A DNA stretch of 64,000 nucleotides, taken from Marasmius tenuissimus. Its lineage: Eukaryota; Basidiomycota; Agaricomycetes; Agaricales; Marasmiaceae. The notes under the pieces are model-generated. The model was not told the DNA's origin and did not search any database. It saw only the letters and a list, made by a program, of their open reading frames with translations. Numbering within the stretch: the stretch's first letter is position 1; each line of letters begins with the position of its first letter. The position numbers were made by a program, and so were the translations under genes. The DNA lies in the NCBI GenBank assembly GCA_029532415.1, contig JAQOTA010000071.1:620001-684000 (forward strand). The letters are read 5' to 3'. Below, one piece after another: positions 1 through 10,022 of this stretch.

Positions 1-572
1 GTAGCTGTTCCTTGCCAATACGTTCCTTGAAAGCATCGAAATGCCTGAGACATTCATCCCTAATGAGGAAAGTGGGATCAATGTGAGGACAAGAGGAGGA
101 AAAATGTGCACGAACCTTTCGTCCCCGTCCTCTGGTAGGCCTACCATGTCAACACCCTCAAGGACAAAGTGCTTGTTGATGCCAGCGTACAGGACACCGA
201 TATGACTGACGTCGAAGGTGACCGTCTTTGTGTTCCAGCGAGCACTATCCTTGTATATATCGAGGCGGTTATCGTGCCTATATCAAGTATCAGTGCAAGT
301 CCAAATGAAAGAGTGCATATAATGTACTTTTTCTTTCCGTCTCCTTTAGTTTCCTTGTACTTCTTCAGTATACGCTTGATGGACACGGTTCCCTCCTTCT
401 TGCCGGTGATCTTGACCTTCGACGACGCTGGACTTTGAGCTTGCGCCGGTTTTGCTGGAGCTTTGCCCTTCGATGAGGTGCCCTGTGAACGAGACTCGCG
501 ATGAGCAGCCGTCTGAGAGCGAGTACGCTGGAGTTCTCCAGCGGTTTGAGAGCGAGTGCGGTGAGCTTTCAT
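1..572 (-). CDS. Hypothetical protein, 5' part only (runs off left edge)
   Basis: The start ATG is at 572-570, about 70 bp downstream of a TATAAAAG box. Three exons splice cleanly in one frame: 572-328, 244-116 and 59-1, with canonical GT..AG introns of 83 and 56 nt. The N terminus is basic and Ser/Thr/Gln-rich, with two RTRSQTA repeats, then a Lys-rich stretch (KRILKKYKETKGDGKK). The second exon looks folded (VTFDVSHIGVLYAGINKHF) and the third reads DECLRHFDAFKERIGKEQ. I do not recognise a family. It lies head-to-tail behind the KOW-like gene, in the same mobile block, so an accessory role in or near a transposon is possible but is inference. The exon joins keep frame, which argues for a real gene. 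The 3' end is outside the window. Confidence 0.55.
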
Positions 573-642
573 GGTGAATATGGATGTGATCGTGGTAGTG
601 ATTAGGAAAGACGCGTTGACGCCCATGAGCGCCAGACGCGTC

Positions 643-650
643 CTTTTATA
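643..650 (-). promoter_or_regulatory. TATA box of the left-edge gene
   Basis: On the minus strand this reads TATAAAAG. It lies about 70 bp upstream of the ATG at 572, a normal distance for a fungal TATA promoter. It favours a separate gene here over an extension of the upstream KOW-like reading frame, although that frame could also be spliced through. Confidence 0.45.
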
Positions 651-768
651 GTAACCCAAATTAGGGTTAGGTTTTACTTGGCCTCCCTCTGTGAATACAG
701 ACAAAATGAGATCGATTCCTTATGTACCGGTACGTTGGAAACTAGATAGACTGCAAGAAAACAACAGG

Positions 769-2294
769 CTATGTACCTTGGCGTATTTCCGGCCTGTGTG
801 AGAACTCTTTCTTGGCTTCTGCCCTACACTCTGTCATGTACTTCTTCGCATTCGCTCGTTGCCTCGATGATTCCTTCACCCTCGCAACTTGAAGGTGAGG
901 ATGAAGGTCCAGCCGCTCATTGGTGAGTCTCTCCTCGTCCTTTCCTTCCCTCGAAATGACCCCCCCGACAATCCACTGATTCTGAGGTTCCTGTGCCTTT
1001 AGGTACCATGTGCGAACGCGACGAACAAGCTTTCCAATATGCTCGTCGTTGCCTGCTATGACAACCAACAAGGCCGTTTCGGTGCTCGGCTTGATGGGAT
1101 CTGTCGTCATATGGATGAACCCGTGTGTGATAGTGTGTGTGACGGACATGTCCCCCCGCCCCGACTTGTATTTGACCACTACACCCCGCGATGTCAATTT
1201 GGGAGTGACATAAACGGGTTTCCCTCCTGAATCGTGCGGACCACCAACAATCGACACCTCGATCTTCAGATCAACAAGTTTCGGGTGTAAGATCCAATGG
1301 TCGCGTTCTGTTGGGGCTAGCTCGCCCAACGGGTTCCAAGGGTCAGACGAGTGTTGAGAAAATCGTGGAGAACGGGGAGGTGGTGTAGGAGTGCGCGGTC
1401 GAGGGGTACGAGGGTTTACGACAGGGAGCCTATCAAACCTCGAAAGGTAAGAAGCCGGGGTGAAATTCGGATGAGGGAGATCTGGGCGGAGGTACCAAAC
1501 CTCATAGGTATGGTCCATCGGGCGCCAGAGGTTCAAACGTTGAAGACTTTTGATTTCGACAACGTCCCTGTAGTCGATCCTCTCGATAGGTGCTTCCCGG
1601 CCTGCTAGTATGATGTCCAGCTCGACGTCGAGCAGCAGTCCAGATTTGACTGAACTGAGGTCAGCCTCCGGCGACATGTCTATGACTGTGTCCAGCAGCG
1701 ACCAGTCGATGTGTACGCCTCGGACAGTTCCCGTAACGCCCTTTCGTTGAGAACCAATGACCAAGATAGTGGCCCCGACCCAGGGCCCACGACGACCAGT
1801 GTACATGGGTCGCGTTCCGGTCTCTTCTGGACCCAGATCAGGACCCATCACTTCCTCAATCGGTTCGTCTGTTCGGGGAGTTTGCTCGGTACAGGGTTCG
1901 ATAGCAGGTCCTGTAGAGGATTCTGCAGAGGCGGTAGAGGGTTCGGTAGAGGTTTCGGGAGTAGTTTCGTGAATCCGAGATGAGCTTGATGAGCCTTCAG
2001 CGAGAAGACTAGAGGAAACAACGTCGGCGATGACCCTGGCAGCGTCCCAGTTGGTCATTCGGAAGTGATCAGACGCTCGTATCTGGTCAATCATGTCCGA
2101 TTGGAACTCTCTCTTTCGTTTTTCTGCCTGCTCTCGTTCTCGCTCAGCCGCCGCTTCATTTTCATCTTCCCATTCGTCGTCGTCTCTGCAATACAGAGCC
2201 AATCTTGAAGATCCTTCCTCGTCCCGCCGGAGTAATCTTGGCTGAATCAAAAAGGTTAGTGACATCCAGTGTGTAGTGTCCCCGCACATACCAT
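769..2294 (-). CDS. Hypothetical protein with KOW-like segment (mobile-block accessory gene)
   Basis: Long open frame of about 490 codons. The most likely start is ATG 2294-2292, directly followed by a 50-nt intron (2291-2242), after which the frame runs from 2241 to a TAG at 769. The protein opens with an acidic, Glu/Arg-rich coiled-coil-like stretch, then a Ser/Thr/Glu/Pro-rich linker. Next is a beta-rich segment with a KOW-like motif (GATILVIGSQRKGVTGTVRG), then a Pro-rich linker (RPRTPTPPPRSPR). A second region contains GNDEHIGKLVRRVRTWY. KOW motifs are known from NusG/Spt5 and ribosomal proteins and bind RNA or protein. Similar large KOW-type proteins occur near transposons in Agaricomycetes as far as I recall, so I infer an accessory of a mobile element. 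Its transcript appears to start in leader copy A, which carries a 178-nt intron. A splice at GTACAT near the end could extend it. Confidence 0.55.
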
Positions 2295-2368
2295 TTCGAT
2301 ATTCTGGTATAGATAGGTTTGGTATAGATAGAGTTGAAGAGGTCCGAGATGAGCGGGTGACACCCGGC

Positions 2369-2665
2369 CTGTAGAAAAACAAAACGTCAGCATCGATGCT
2401 GCGGTTTTCCGTTTAGAGAGAATGAAAATTTCATTTAAGAGGGCATTTTGCCCTCTTGGAGAGCCGCAGAGTGTTCAAATCTTTTAATTTTATGTTCTAA
2501 CTACGCTGTATGTATTGTAGGTATAAGAAAAAAAAGGAGTGCTTACTATGTTGAGGGACTCAACCACGATGGTGGTGGTAATGAGTCAAGCCAGGCATGA
2601 GGCTGTGCATCGCGCGCGAGCGCGGGTTGTATCCAGAGCCAAACAAGAATTCTGGCGCAAGCGCC
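2369..2665 (-). repeat. Shared 5' leader, copy A (leader exon plus hairpin-bearing intron)
   Basis: On the minus strand the unit starts with GGCGCTTGCGCCAGAAT, passes CCACCACCATCGTGGT and ends at a GTAAGC donor (2546). It is followed by a 178-nt intron closing at CTACAG (2371-2369). The intron contains a perfect 9-bp-arm hairpin at 2437-2457 (AAGAGGGCA..TGCCCTCTT), a 7-bp-arm AATGAAA..TTTCATT at about 2420-2434 and the palindrome CAGCATCGATGCTG at 2388-2401. The same order of elements recurs in copy C at 5285-5576. It feeds the KOW-like gene. Confidence 0.7.
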
Positions 2666-2805
2666 TAGGGTTGAGCTTAGCGCCTAGGGTTAGGCTAAGC
2701 GCCAGCTCAAGGCGCTTGCGCCAGAATCGTTGTTTGGCTCTGGATACAACCCGCGCTCGCGCGCGATGCACAGCCTCATGCCTGGCTTCACTCAGTACCA
2801 CCACC
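2571..2805. repeat. Near-perfect inverted repeat, 95-bp arms
   Basis: The left arm 2571-2665 is the reverse complement of the right arm 2711-2805, with about 4 mismatches counted by eye. A 45-bp spacer contains two copies of AGCGCCTAGGGTT. The arms hold GCGC-rich blocks (CGCGCGCGAGCGCGGG and GGCGCAAGCGCC). The arms are leader copies A and B placed head to head, so the structure looks like two divergent promoter/leader units joined back to back. Confidence 0.85.
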
Positions 2806-2894
2806 ACTGGCTATTCTACAACGCCGACCTGCAACATACCCGGTTAGTTTTTTTCACTTTCTTGTTCATTTTTACTTACTAACACATTCTACAG
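2711..2894 (+). repeat. Shared 5' leader, copy B
   Basis: Plus-strand copy of the leader exon (GGCGCTTGCGCCAGAATC..TACCACCACCACTGG) ending at donor GTTAGT (2843). A 52-nt intron follows, with a perfect yeast-type branch site TACTAAC just upstream of the CTACAG acceptor at 2894. It lacks the intron hairpins of copies A and C. It feeds the kinase-like reading frame that follows. Confidence 0.65.
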
Positions 2895-4894
2895 CTATCC
2901 TATCTCTGTCCAAACAAGCCGAATCCTCGTTGGGGCCGATTCTTGGGAACAACGAGGTTGGATTCGGTGACAATTCGAGGCAACGAGGTCGAGCACTGTA
3001 ACTGATGCCTACCCGTAATCCTCGTTTCCGCTATACTATTCATCCGGCGCCGTCGTCGAAGACGACCACAACAAGTTCGCTCTGTTTCCTTCCACAGGTT
3101 CAACATCGACGTCGAAAAGCCAGACTCTGACCCCTTCACAATCCTTTCGAAACCGACGCAGACCACCGAGAAACGCGACCCACATCGTCTTCCGTCTCGC
3201 CAAGACCATCCCTAATTCACCCAAACATCAGGTTGATGTCACCACCACCTCGTCCTCCTCGCAGCACGATTCGGATTCCGCAGTCGAAGCTACGCTCTAT
3301 GCTCCCGGGGCCGGAACATCAGAAAATCCTCATGCTCATGATCAGGCTAGCACGATAACGCCACCACCGCCTGTACTGGCGTTACCCGAGTATCTCAGAC
3401 GGCCTACCGTGACCCCAGAGGAAAAAGAGGAGGAGGAGGAAGAAGATGGGAACGAGTTGCAGAGGGTACCGACGGTACTCATCGCTGGGCTGTTGAAGAA
3501 ACGGGCTCGAAGGTCTGGGGGTCCACCGACGAGACAGCTGAGTCGGGTGTCGCGTATCGAACGGTCGGATTCTATCATGTCGTACCGAGCGGACTCTCAG
3601 TCTCAGGGTGATGACTCCACCTCAGCCTCAGCAGGGCTGCGGCCTCATCGACGGAGTACGAAGAGGAGACGAAAGGACCCTTCGGAAGGACATGTGGATC
3701 TGGCAGTGGAGGGATTGAAGACGGTTTGGGAGAGGGAGCCTAATTCCGCTGAGCCCAACTCCGCAGTTACTGCTACGCTTCCGAATCCGTTTGGCTGGAC
3801 GAGGCCGCTAACATCCAGTACGAAATCACCGTTAACGAGACGGTCTTCGTCACGGAGGAGATCTCATGCGATCTCAAAGCCGACCAGCCGACAGGTCGAT
3901 GTACCCGCGTTTGGGTGGTCTACAAGAAGGAAGGCGACAGGTCCATTTGAAATACTCAACCACAGAGTTCTCGGTGTCAGCAGCTACCACAGTTCTATTC
4001 GCGTTTTCTCTGATACATCCGAAAGCACCAGATCCAGCTCCATTCATTCCGGCTCTCAGAGAGCGCAACCCCATGATGGCCCGTCTCAGGTATTGCCCTT
4101 GCACAAGGATCATGAATTCAGCGATCCCTCCCGCTTCCACTACAGGATTGTATTCAAGGGGAGAATGACGCCGTTAGAATCAGCCCCGTGCCGTAGGACA
4201 GCGTTTGAGGTAGTCACCGGGATACTTCGAGGTTCGTTCCAGTCTTTCTCGTGCTCGCTTATTTTCTCTAATCATTCTTTATGCTCAGCATGTTGGGTGC
4301 TATGGACATACAACGTGGTACACCGGGACGTTAGCAGTTGGAACGCGTATTGGGATCCCATCTCAGGCACTGGTCGGCTCGGGGACTACGATTACGTCGC
4401 CCACTATGGTGGAATTGGGACTCAGTAAGGACCCCGGGCCGAGGCCGGTTAACAAAGGACGACAAACGCTCTACCAAGCGATCTTCCCCGAGGGTACTCT
4501 ATCCGACGTGCGACTAGCCCGCAGCGCCTTCGAACGTTGCAGGAAATCGCCGGCCAAGCAGCACAGCTCACAACGAAGAAGGTATTCGATCCTCCAAAGG
4601 TCTCCCAGCCAGAATCGTCGTCTGCCATCTCGAATACGAGCGCACCGGTACAACATCGTCCTCGCCAAGCCCCAATGGACCCACGGATCCTCACAACCAC
4701 GTCGATGAACGCGACGGCCCGAGCAGCGACGAAGACGATGTGCTCGTTGACGAATCCAGCGAGGACGACGACAACACTCACCGTCCATCACTAAACTCCT
4801 CCTCCAACTCTTCCGATCCCCGTACCCTGTACCTTCGTTCCTCCGCTTTCGTGGCTGTTGAGAACGTCGAGGTAGGCTTCGCGGATCTCTTTTG
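2895..4894 (+). pseudogene. Degraded FunK1-type protein kinase gene
   Basis: FunK1 kinases are a large Agaricomycete-expanded family. Recognisable pieces in order are: ANIQYEITVNETVFVTEEI, continuing into TGRCTRVW (the family's pre-kinase segment, about 3808-3950, ending at a stop); FHYRIVFKGRMTPLE (about 4135-4175); and, after a likely 57-nt intron (4233-4289), VVHRDVSSWNAYWD and GRLGDYDYV (about 4315-4400). The HRD catalytic triplet is kept; GDYDY stands where DFG is expected. The pieces fall in two different frames, and the frame carrying HRD stops at 4428, before a normal C-lobe. I see no ATP-binding Lys/Glu segment. An acidic tail (SSDEDDVLVDESSEDDD) is open in a further frame to 4894. 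This fits an inactivated gene, though unrecognised introns could rescue part of it. It lies behind leader copy B. Confidence 0.5.
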
Positions 4895-5284
4895 AAGAGA
4901 GATGTTCACAAAAGCTAGCCGTGTACGCACGGACTTTATGGCGGTGGGTGGAACAGATATTCAGAGGGAATCTATCCGACTTCGAAGCGGGGATGACGCA
5001 GCAGGATTTACGCGAAAATCGTGACGATGAGGACCCGTTCTAAGATCCCCAGTCCCAGCGTGATCTGATGCACGACGCTTCGCCGGTGTTGATGGTCCTG
5101 CAGAGGACTGCGGCGAACTGAGTCCAGTCTTCGCATGTACATTTTTGTTTCTGTTCCTTTTTTTTCATCATTTCACGTAGTGTACTATCACTGTTGTATA
5201 TAGATTTTAATGTCATTGATTTTCCCTCAACCCCATCGCCCACTCAGAGTGATTTGACTGGCAAGGTTTAGCGCCTGGGTTTGG
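4895..5284. other. Gap between kinase relic and transposon leader
   Basis: No reading frame with recognisable content. It holds AT-rich tracts around 5150-5220 and leads directly into leader copy C. Confidence 0.6.
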
Positions 5285-5576
5285 CCTAGGCGCTTGCGCC
5301 AGAATCTTTATTTGGCCTTGCGTACAAACCGCGCCGGTTGGCTCGTGGCAAGTCCGGCGTCTCTTTCAACTGGACCACCACCATCGTGGTCTATTGCCCT
5401 TCAACGAGGTAAGTTTCTGCTGTATAAATACTTAGAACCTATACTAGAATCATAAAACATAATTTTAAACACAATATGAGTCTGTAAGAGGGCGAAACGC
5501 CCAATAAAATCCAATTTCGTTGTCTCTAAATCAAAAACCTCAGCCTGCATGCTGATGGTTTGTCCGTTTTCTACAG
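5285..5576 (+). repeat. Shared 5' leader, copy C (transposase leader exon and intron)
   Basis: Starts with CCTAGGCGCTTGCGCCAGAAT, passes CCACCACCATCGTGGT like copy A, and splices at GTAAGT (5409). The 168-nt intron ends in CTACAG (5571-5576). It holds the hairpin GGGCG-AAA-CGCCC (5490-5502) and the imperfect palindrome CAGCCTGCATGCTG (5541-5554), in the same order and relative place as in copy A. Overall divergence from copies A and B is clear, so selection or repeated capture is likely. Exon 2 then runs to the transposase ATG at 5666. Confidence 0.7.
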
Positions 5577-5665
5577 ACTAGGTATCTTTCGAGACGTGTT
5601 CTACGCGACACGTACATTGACGGATGCGATTATTGTGGTGGATCATCCTCTTTGTCGTTCTTGCT

Positions 5666-8600
5666 ATGCCAACATGCCCCACCTGCGGAAAGTTCTACAA
5701 GGCCGTCGGAAACTTGACCACCCATCAGAAGAAGGGATGTGCCAAAGCACCGGTCGTGAATCGGGAGATCCTAGTGCGGCGGCGAGAAATGAAGAGGAAA
5801 GATGCTCTGGAGGAAGAAAACGAGGTATGTTTTATCATGATTTGCATATTACTCTTGAATCTGAATGACAACCAGGATATTGAAGTTGCGGCTTCATCTA
5901 TAACGGAGCCTGAACCTGCGCAGCCCGAACCAGCAGCAGAAGTCATTATGCCCAAGGTATCGGTTGGGACTTCTCGTGCTGGGCGTCAACGCTTCCAACC
6001 ACGATACCTTCAAGACTATGTACCTACTCTTTCGGTCAGGCTCCCAAGTGTTCTTCCTAGGCCTCCGACCCCTCCACCACCAGACCCAGAGCCTGCAGGT
6101 CCGCCTCCTAACCCACCGACCCCAGAACCTAGCCCACCACCAGAGCCAACTCGCATCACGACAGAGCCAGATGAATTCGGGCTCTATCGTGTCTACTCCA
6201 AATACCCAGCCAAAATCCCAGATGAAGAAGTAGGCACAGAGGAAGTCTGTGAGGGGGCGGGCTATCAGGCGAAGAACAAGTCCAATCCACTCTCAATCTT
6301 TGGCTTGTCGGATCCCGATTTTGAGGGGATCTTTGCGCCCTTTCTCAACGCTACTGTTTTCCGAATCATGAGTTGGTTTTACGGGCCAAAGAATACAAAG
6401 AGCATCGCGGGTTTGGATTCGCTGGTCAACGAAGTCATCCTGGCGGATGACTTCAACCGAGAGGACCTGGTGGGATTCAGGACACAACGTGAACTGGAGA
6501 GGCTGGATGATTACGCCAAACCACGTTCGAACCTTCGTCCCAAGGATGGGTGGGTCGAGGCAGAGGTTTGCATACGTCTGCCGGCGGAAGATGTCGAACA
6601 GAAGGAGGAGGATGCCCCCGAATTCCCTATTCCCAATGTTTTCTACAGGAAGCCCCTAGAGATTATCAAGTCAGCCTTTCAGTCTGATGTGGCGAAAAAG
6701 TTTCACTACGTCCCATTCCAGCAGTTCTGGCAACCGCCACCACCATCACCCAACGATCCTCCGCCACCTTCACAGCGTATATACAGCGAGATCTACAATT
6801 CGGATGCGTTCATTCAAGAATACAAGAAGATTCAGACCCAGGAATATCATAATCCTCGGCCTCAATCCAACGATCTGAACGATCCGCCGATCGAGAATGC
6901 CATTGCAGCTATGCTCTGGTGGTCGGATTCGACCCACCTCGCCAGTTTCGGAGATGCTTCTCTGTGGCCACTGTACTTGTTCTTCGGAAACCAGTCCAAG
7001 TACGATCGAGCAAAGCCTACAACGTTTTCCGCGCATCATACAGCCTACATACCTGATGTGAGTAGCTTTTTTATAACACTGCTATGATAACTGATAGTTC
7101 TCCAGCTCCCAGACAACATTCAAGAATGGTACCAGGACTTATTTGGAGTTCCTGCCAGTGGGGCTACGCTCACTCATCTGAAGCGGGAAATTATGCACGC
7201 AATCTGGGCCCTGATCCTCGATGATGATTTCATGCACGCCTACGAGCATGGAATTCTCATCCAGTGCGCAGATGGCGTCGTGCGGCGTATCTTCCCCCGG
7301 TTTTTCACTTACTCTGCGGATTATCCCGAAAAGTAAGTTGCCATGTACTGTGTTCTTCCTCTCGCTCACAATGCTCCAGGGTCTTGCTAGCGACTATACG
7401 GAACCTCGGTCGATGTCCCTGCACCCAATGTTGTGTCGAGAAAGACCAGATCCACGAACTCGGGATGTTACGTGACCGGCAACGTCGAGAACGCAAGGCT
7501 CGCGTTGATACGGAGGACAGGCGAAGCACCATCGAGCGAGTTCGGACTTGGATCTTTGCAAAAGGCAGAGCGGTTGCAAGCTCTGCAGTCGAAGCAGTGT
7601 TACAGGCCAAGTCATGGGTCCCGACACGGGTATGTACATCTACTCACCAATGGCGAATCCCTTACACTGATGGCGATTACAGAACACATTCTCGGAGCGC
7701 TTTCACAAGTTTGGGATGAATTTTTACAGTATGCTCGTGCCTGATATATTGCACGAGTTTGAACTGGGGGTTTGGAAGGCTACCTTCATCCACCTCCTTC
7801 GCATTCTGTGCAGCATCGGCGGCGATTCAATACAAAAACTCAACTCCAGGTAAGATATTGCTTATTGTGTTTGAGTATCCTGCTGACTATGTTTTCAAGG
7901 TATCGGATGGTCCCTACGTTTGGGAGGGACACCATACGCAAGTTCTCCGTCAACGTGTCAGCCATGAAACAGCTTGCAGCCAGAGATTTCGAGGACCTAC
8001 TTCAGGTTCGTAGTACCTGGTCTTTCCCATTATCATTTCTTACTGACTCGTTTGACACGCAGTGCTCCATTCCTGTATTCGACGGCCTTATTCCCGACCA
8101 CAACAGCATCGTTCTCGACCTTCTTTACGACCTCTGTACTTGGCATGCGTATGCCAAGCTACGGCTGCATTCGGACACCTCTATCGCAGACATGGATTCC
8201 GCGACAACCTCCCTTGGCAAATCTTTGAGGAGGTTCAAGACCACTGTCTGTTCTGCCTATATCACCAAAGAATTGCCAAAGGAAACTGCAGCTCGAGGTC
8301 GTCGAAAAGCAGCCCTGGCAAAGAAGCAGGCGGAGACCGGGAGCACCAAACGAAAACGAACAGGTGGAGCATCGGGTGCCAAGAAGAAGCAGTTCAATAT
8401 TAACACCTACAAGCTGCATGCCCAAGGGCATTACATTCGCTTCCTTCGTTTGGTTGGCACGACAGACAATTATTCAACCCAGATTGTATGTTTCTTTTTC
8501 TTGCTCATAAGTAAATTACTAACCATTTGCAGGGTGAACTAGAACATCGGCGTGTCAAGAGGTTCTACGCTCGTACAAACAAAGCCAAGTTTGTCAAGCA

Positions 8601-9772
8601 GGTGGCCAACCATGAACGGCGAGAGCAGATCATTCGCCGCATCGAGGCTCGAGTGGTGAAGGGTAAAGAGCCTCAGAAGCCCTCCGACTCTGAGCCCCCG
8701 CTGGTCACCTCTCCCAACACGCACCATTTCATCTCGGCGGACTGCAGCAACTGGTTCAACGTACGAGAATGGATGAACAAACACAGCGGCGACCCTGCAG
8801 TTGAGGTTTGTCATTCTAATTCTTTCTTACCCGCTATCTAACCATCGTTCGCAGGACTTTCTTTTCAAACTCAAGAACCACCTACTCTCCGTTATCCTAA
8901 ACCGCCGGGATGACCAGTTCTCCAGCAAAGAATGCGCCAGTGTGAAGATAATCAACGATCGTATCTATCGCCACAAGGTCCTCGATGTTCAGTACACGTC
9001 GTATGACCTACGCCGGTGCCAGGACTCCGTCAATTTGGGAAACCATCCCGACGTTATGGTTCTAGCTGGCGAGAGGGAGCCCGACTCTCATCCTTACTGG
9101 TATGCACGCACGCTTGGGATATTCCATGCTTGTGTTTACTACGAAGGTGATGGACGTTTGAGGGATATCACGTTCTTATGGGTTCGCTGGTTCACACTTG
9201 ACACGCGGTACAAGTTTGGGCCTGCGAAGAAACGATTACCAAGGGTTGGATGGGTCGACAGCACTGAACCTGGGGCTATCGGTTTTCTCGATCCGCAGCA
9301 TGTCCTGCTTGCAGCTCATCTCGTTCCGGCTTTTGCTCTCGGAAAGCGCTCGGACCTCATGGCGCCTACAATTGCTCGTCGGGACCAGGATGAAGGCAAA
9401 GACTGGAATAGACACTACGTATGCATGTAAGTCGCATGATCATTTACTTTATCTTCGTCACTGATTTCTTGCAGCTTTGTCGACCGTGATATGTTTTCTC
9501 GGTATGTGCCAGGTATTGCCGTCGGCCACACAACGCACCTCCCGAAATGCCACGAGGTACCTCAAGAGCAGCCGGAAGGTCAACCTATGGACGAATCCGA
9601 GCTTGTCGATGAGGAGATGGAGGTATCATCGGGTGAGGAGAATGAGTCTGAGCTCGATGACTATGGTTATCGAGACTCTGATGAGGAATGTCAGTCTGAG
9701 ATTGCTTTTGAGGACGAGTCAGTAGATGACGCAACGGACGTTTTACGTGCTGAGGGATATGCTCACCTGTAA
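5666..9772 (+). CDS. Plavaka-family transposase with N-terminal C2H2-like finger
   Basis: Ten exons join in frame to 1,218 aa: 5666-5824, 5876-7057, 7106-7332, 7380-7629, 7683-7849, 7900-8005, 8063-8485, 8533-8805, 8855-9426 and 9475-9772. All nine introns are 47-57 nt with GT..AG ends. The N terminus has a zinc-finger-like motif (CPTCGKFYKAVGNLTTHQKKGC), then a long Pro-rich linker. Core landmarks are FTYSADYPEKVLLATIRN, CPCTQCCVEKDQIHELG, VPDILHEFELGVWKA, VPTFGRDTIRKFSVNVSAMK and ARDFEDLLQCSIPVF, then QFNINTYKLHAQGHYIRF with NYSTQIGELEHRRVKRF. These are hallmarks of Plavaka transposases. The C terminus is acidic. No stop or frameshift interrupts the frame, so the gene may be functional. The start was chosen because the finger begins right after it. 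Expression would come from leader copy C. Confidence 0.8.
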
Positions 9773-9837
9773 CTTAGATGTTATGTATTGCACGCTCATG
9801 GACACGTATGTACTCATATAAAATGATGTTCTCCATT

Positions 9838-10022
9838 GTACAATGATCCCGCCCGATGACCGAGAGTGTACACGCCATTCCCAACTTGATATAGGTAATG
9901 TACATCTTATGTTCCATCTTTCCTGTGAGTGTACAACTCACTACAACCTTACCGCGCTTGTACAACCTTGCTAACGATTTTATTCAGGGTACAACTCGTT
10001 ACATCTTTTCGTAGGGTGTACA
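9838..10022 (+). repeat. Phased GTACA array, seven units at about 30-bp spacing
   Basis: GTACA starts at 9838, 9868, 9900, 9931, 9960, 9989 and 10018, i.e. spacings of 30, 32, 31, 29, 29 and 29 bp. A degenerate GTACT at 9810 fits one step earlier. Units 4-6 extend to GTACAACY and share T-rich middles. It begins just after the transposase stop. A subterminal transposase-binding array is the simplest reading. Confidence 0.75.

Larger units (their letters stand above)
5285..10022 (+). mobile_element. Plavaka-type (CMC superfamily) DNA transposon, ends unresolved
   Basis: The extent given runs from the transposase leader to the last unit of the phased GTACA array. No terminal inverted repeat or target-site duplication could be matched by eye, so the true ends are open. 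The assignment rests on the encoded protein, whose middle part matches the conserved core of Agaricomycete Plavaka transposases as I remember it. The family is placed with CACTA-like CMC elements, which typically carry arrays of short subterminal transposase-binding motifs. Confidence 0.5.

Noticed and set aside
572..704. N-terminal extension of the left-edge gene, or fusion with the KOW-like gene
   Set aside because: The frame is open through this stretch, but the TATAAAAG box at 643-650 lies inside it, so a separate start at 572 is simpler.
2665..2700. Telomere-like TAGGGTT repeats
   Set aside because: Only two copies, embedded in a longer AGCGCCTAGGGTT unit inside the inverted repeat; not a telomeric TTAGGG array.
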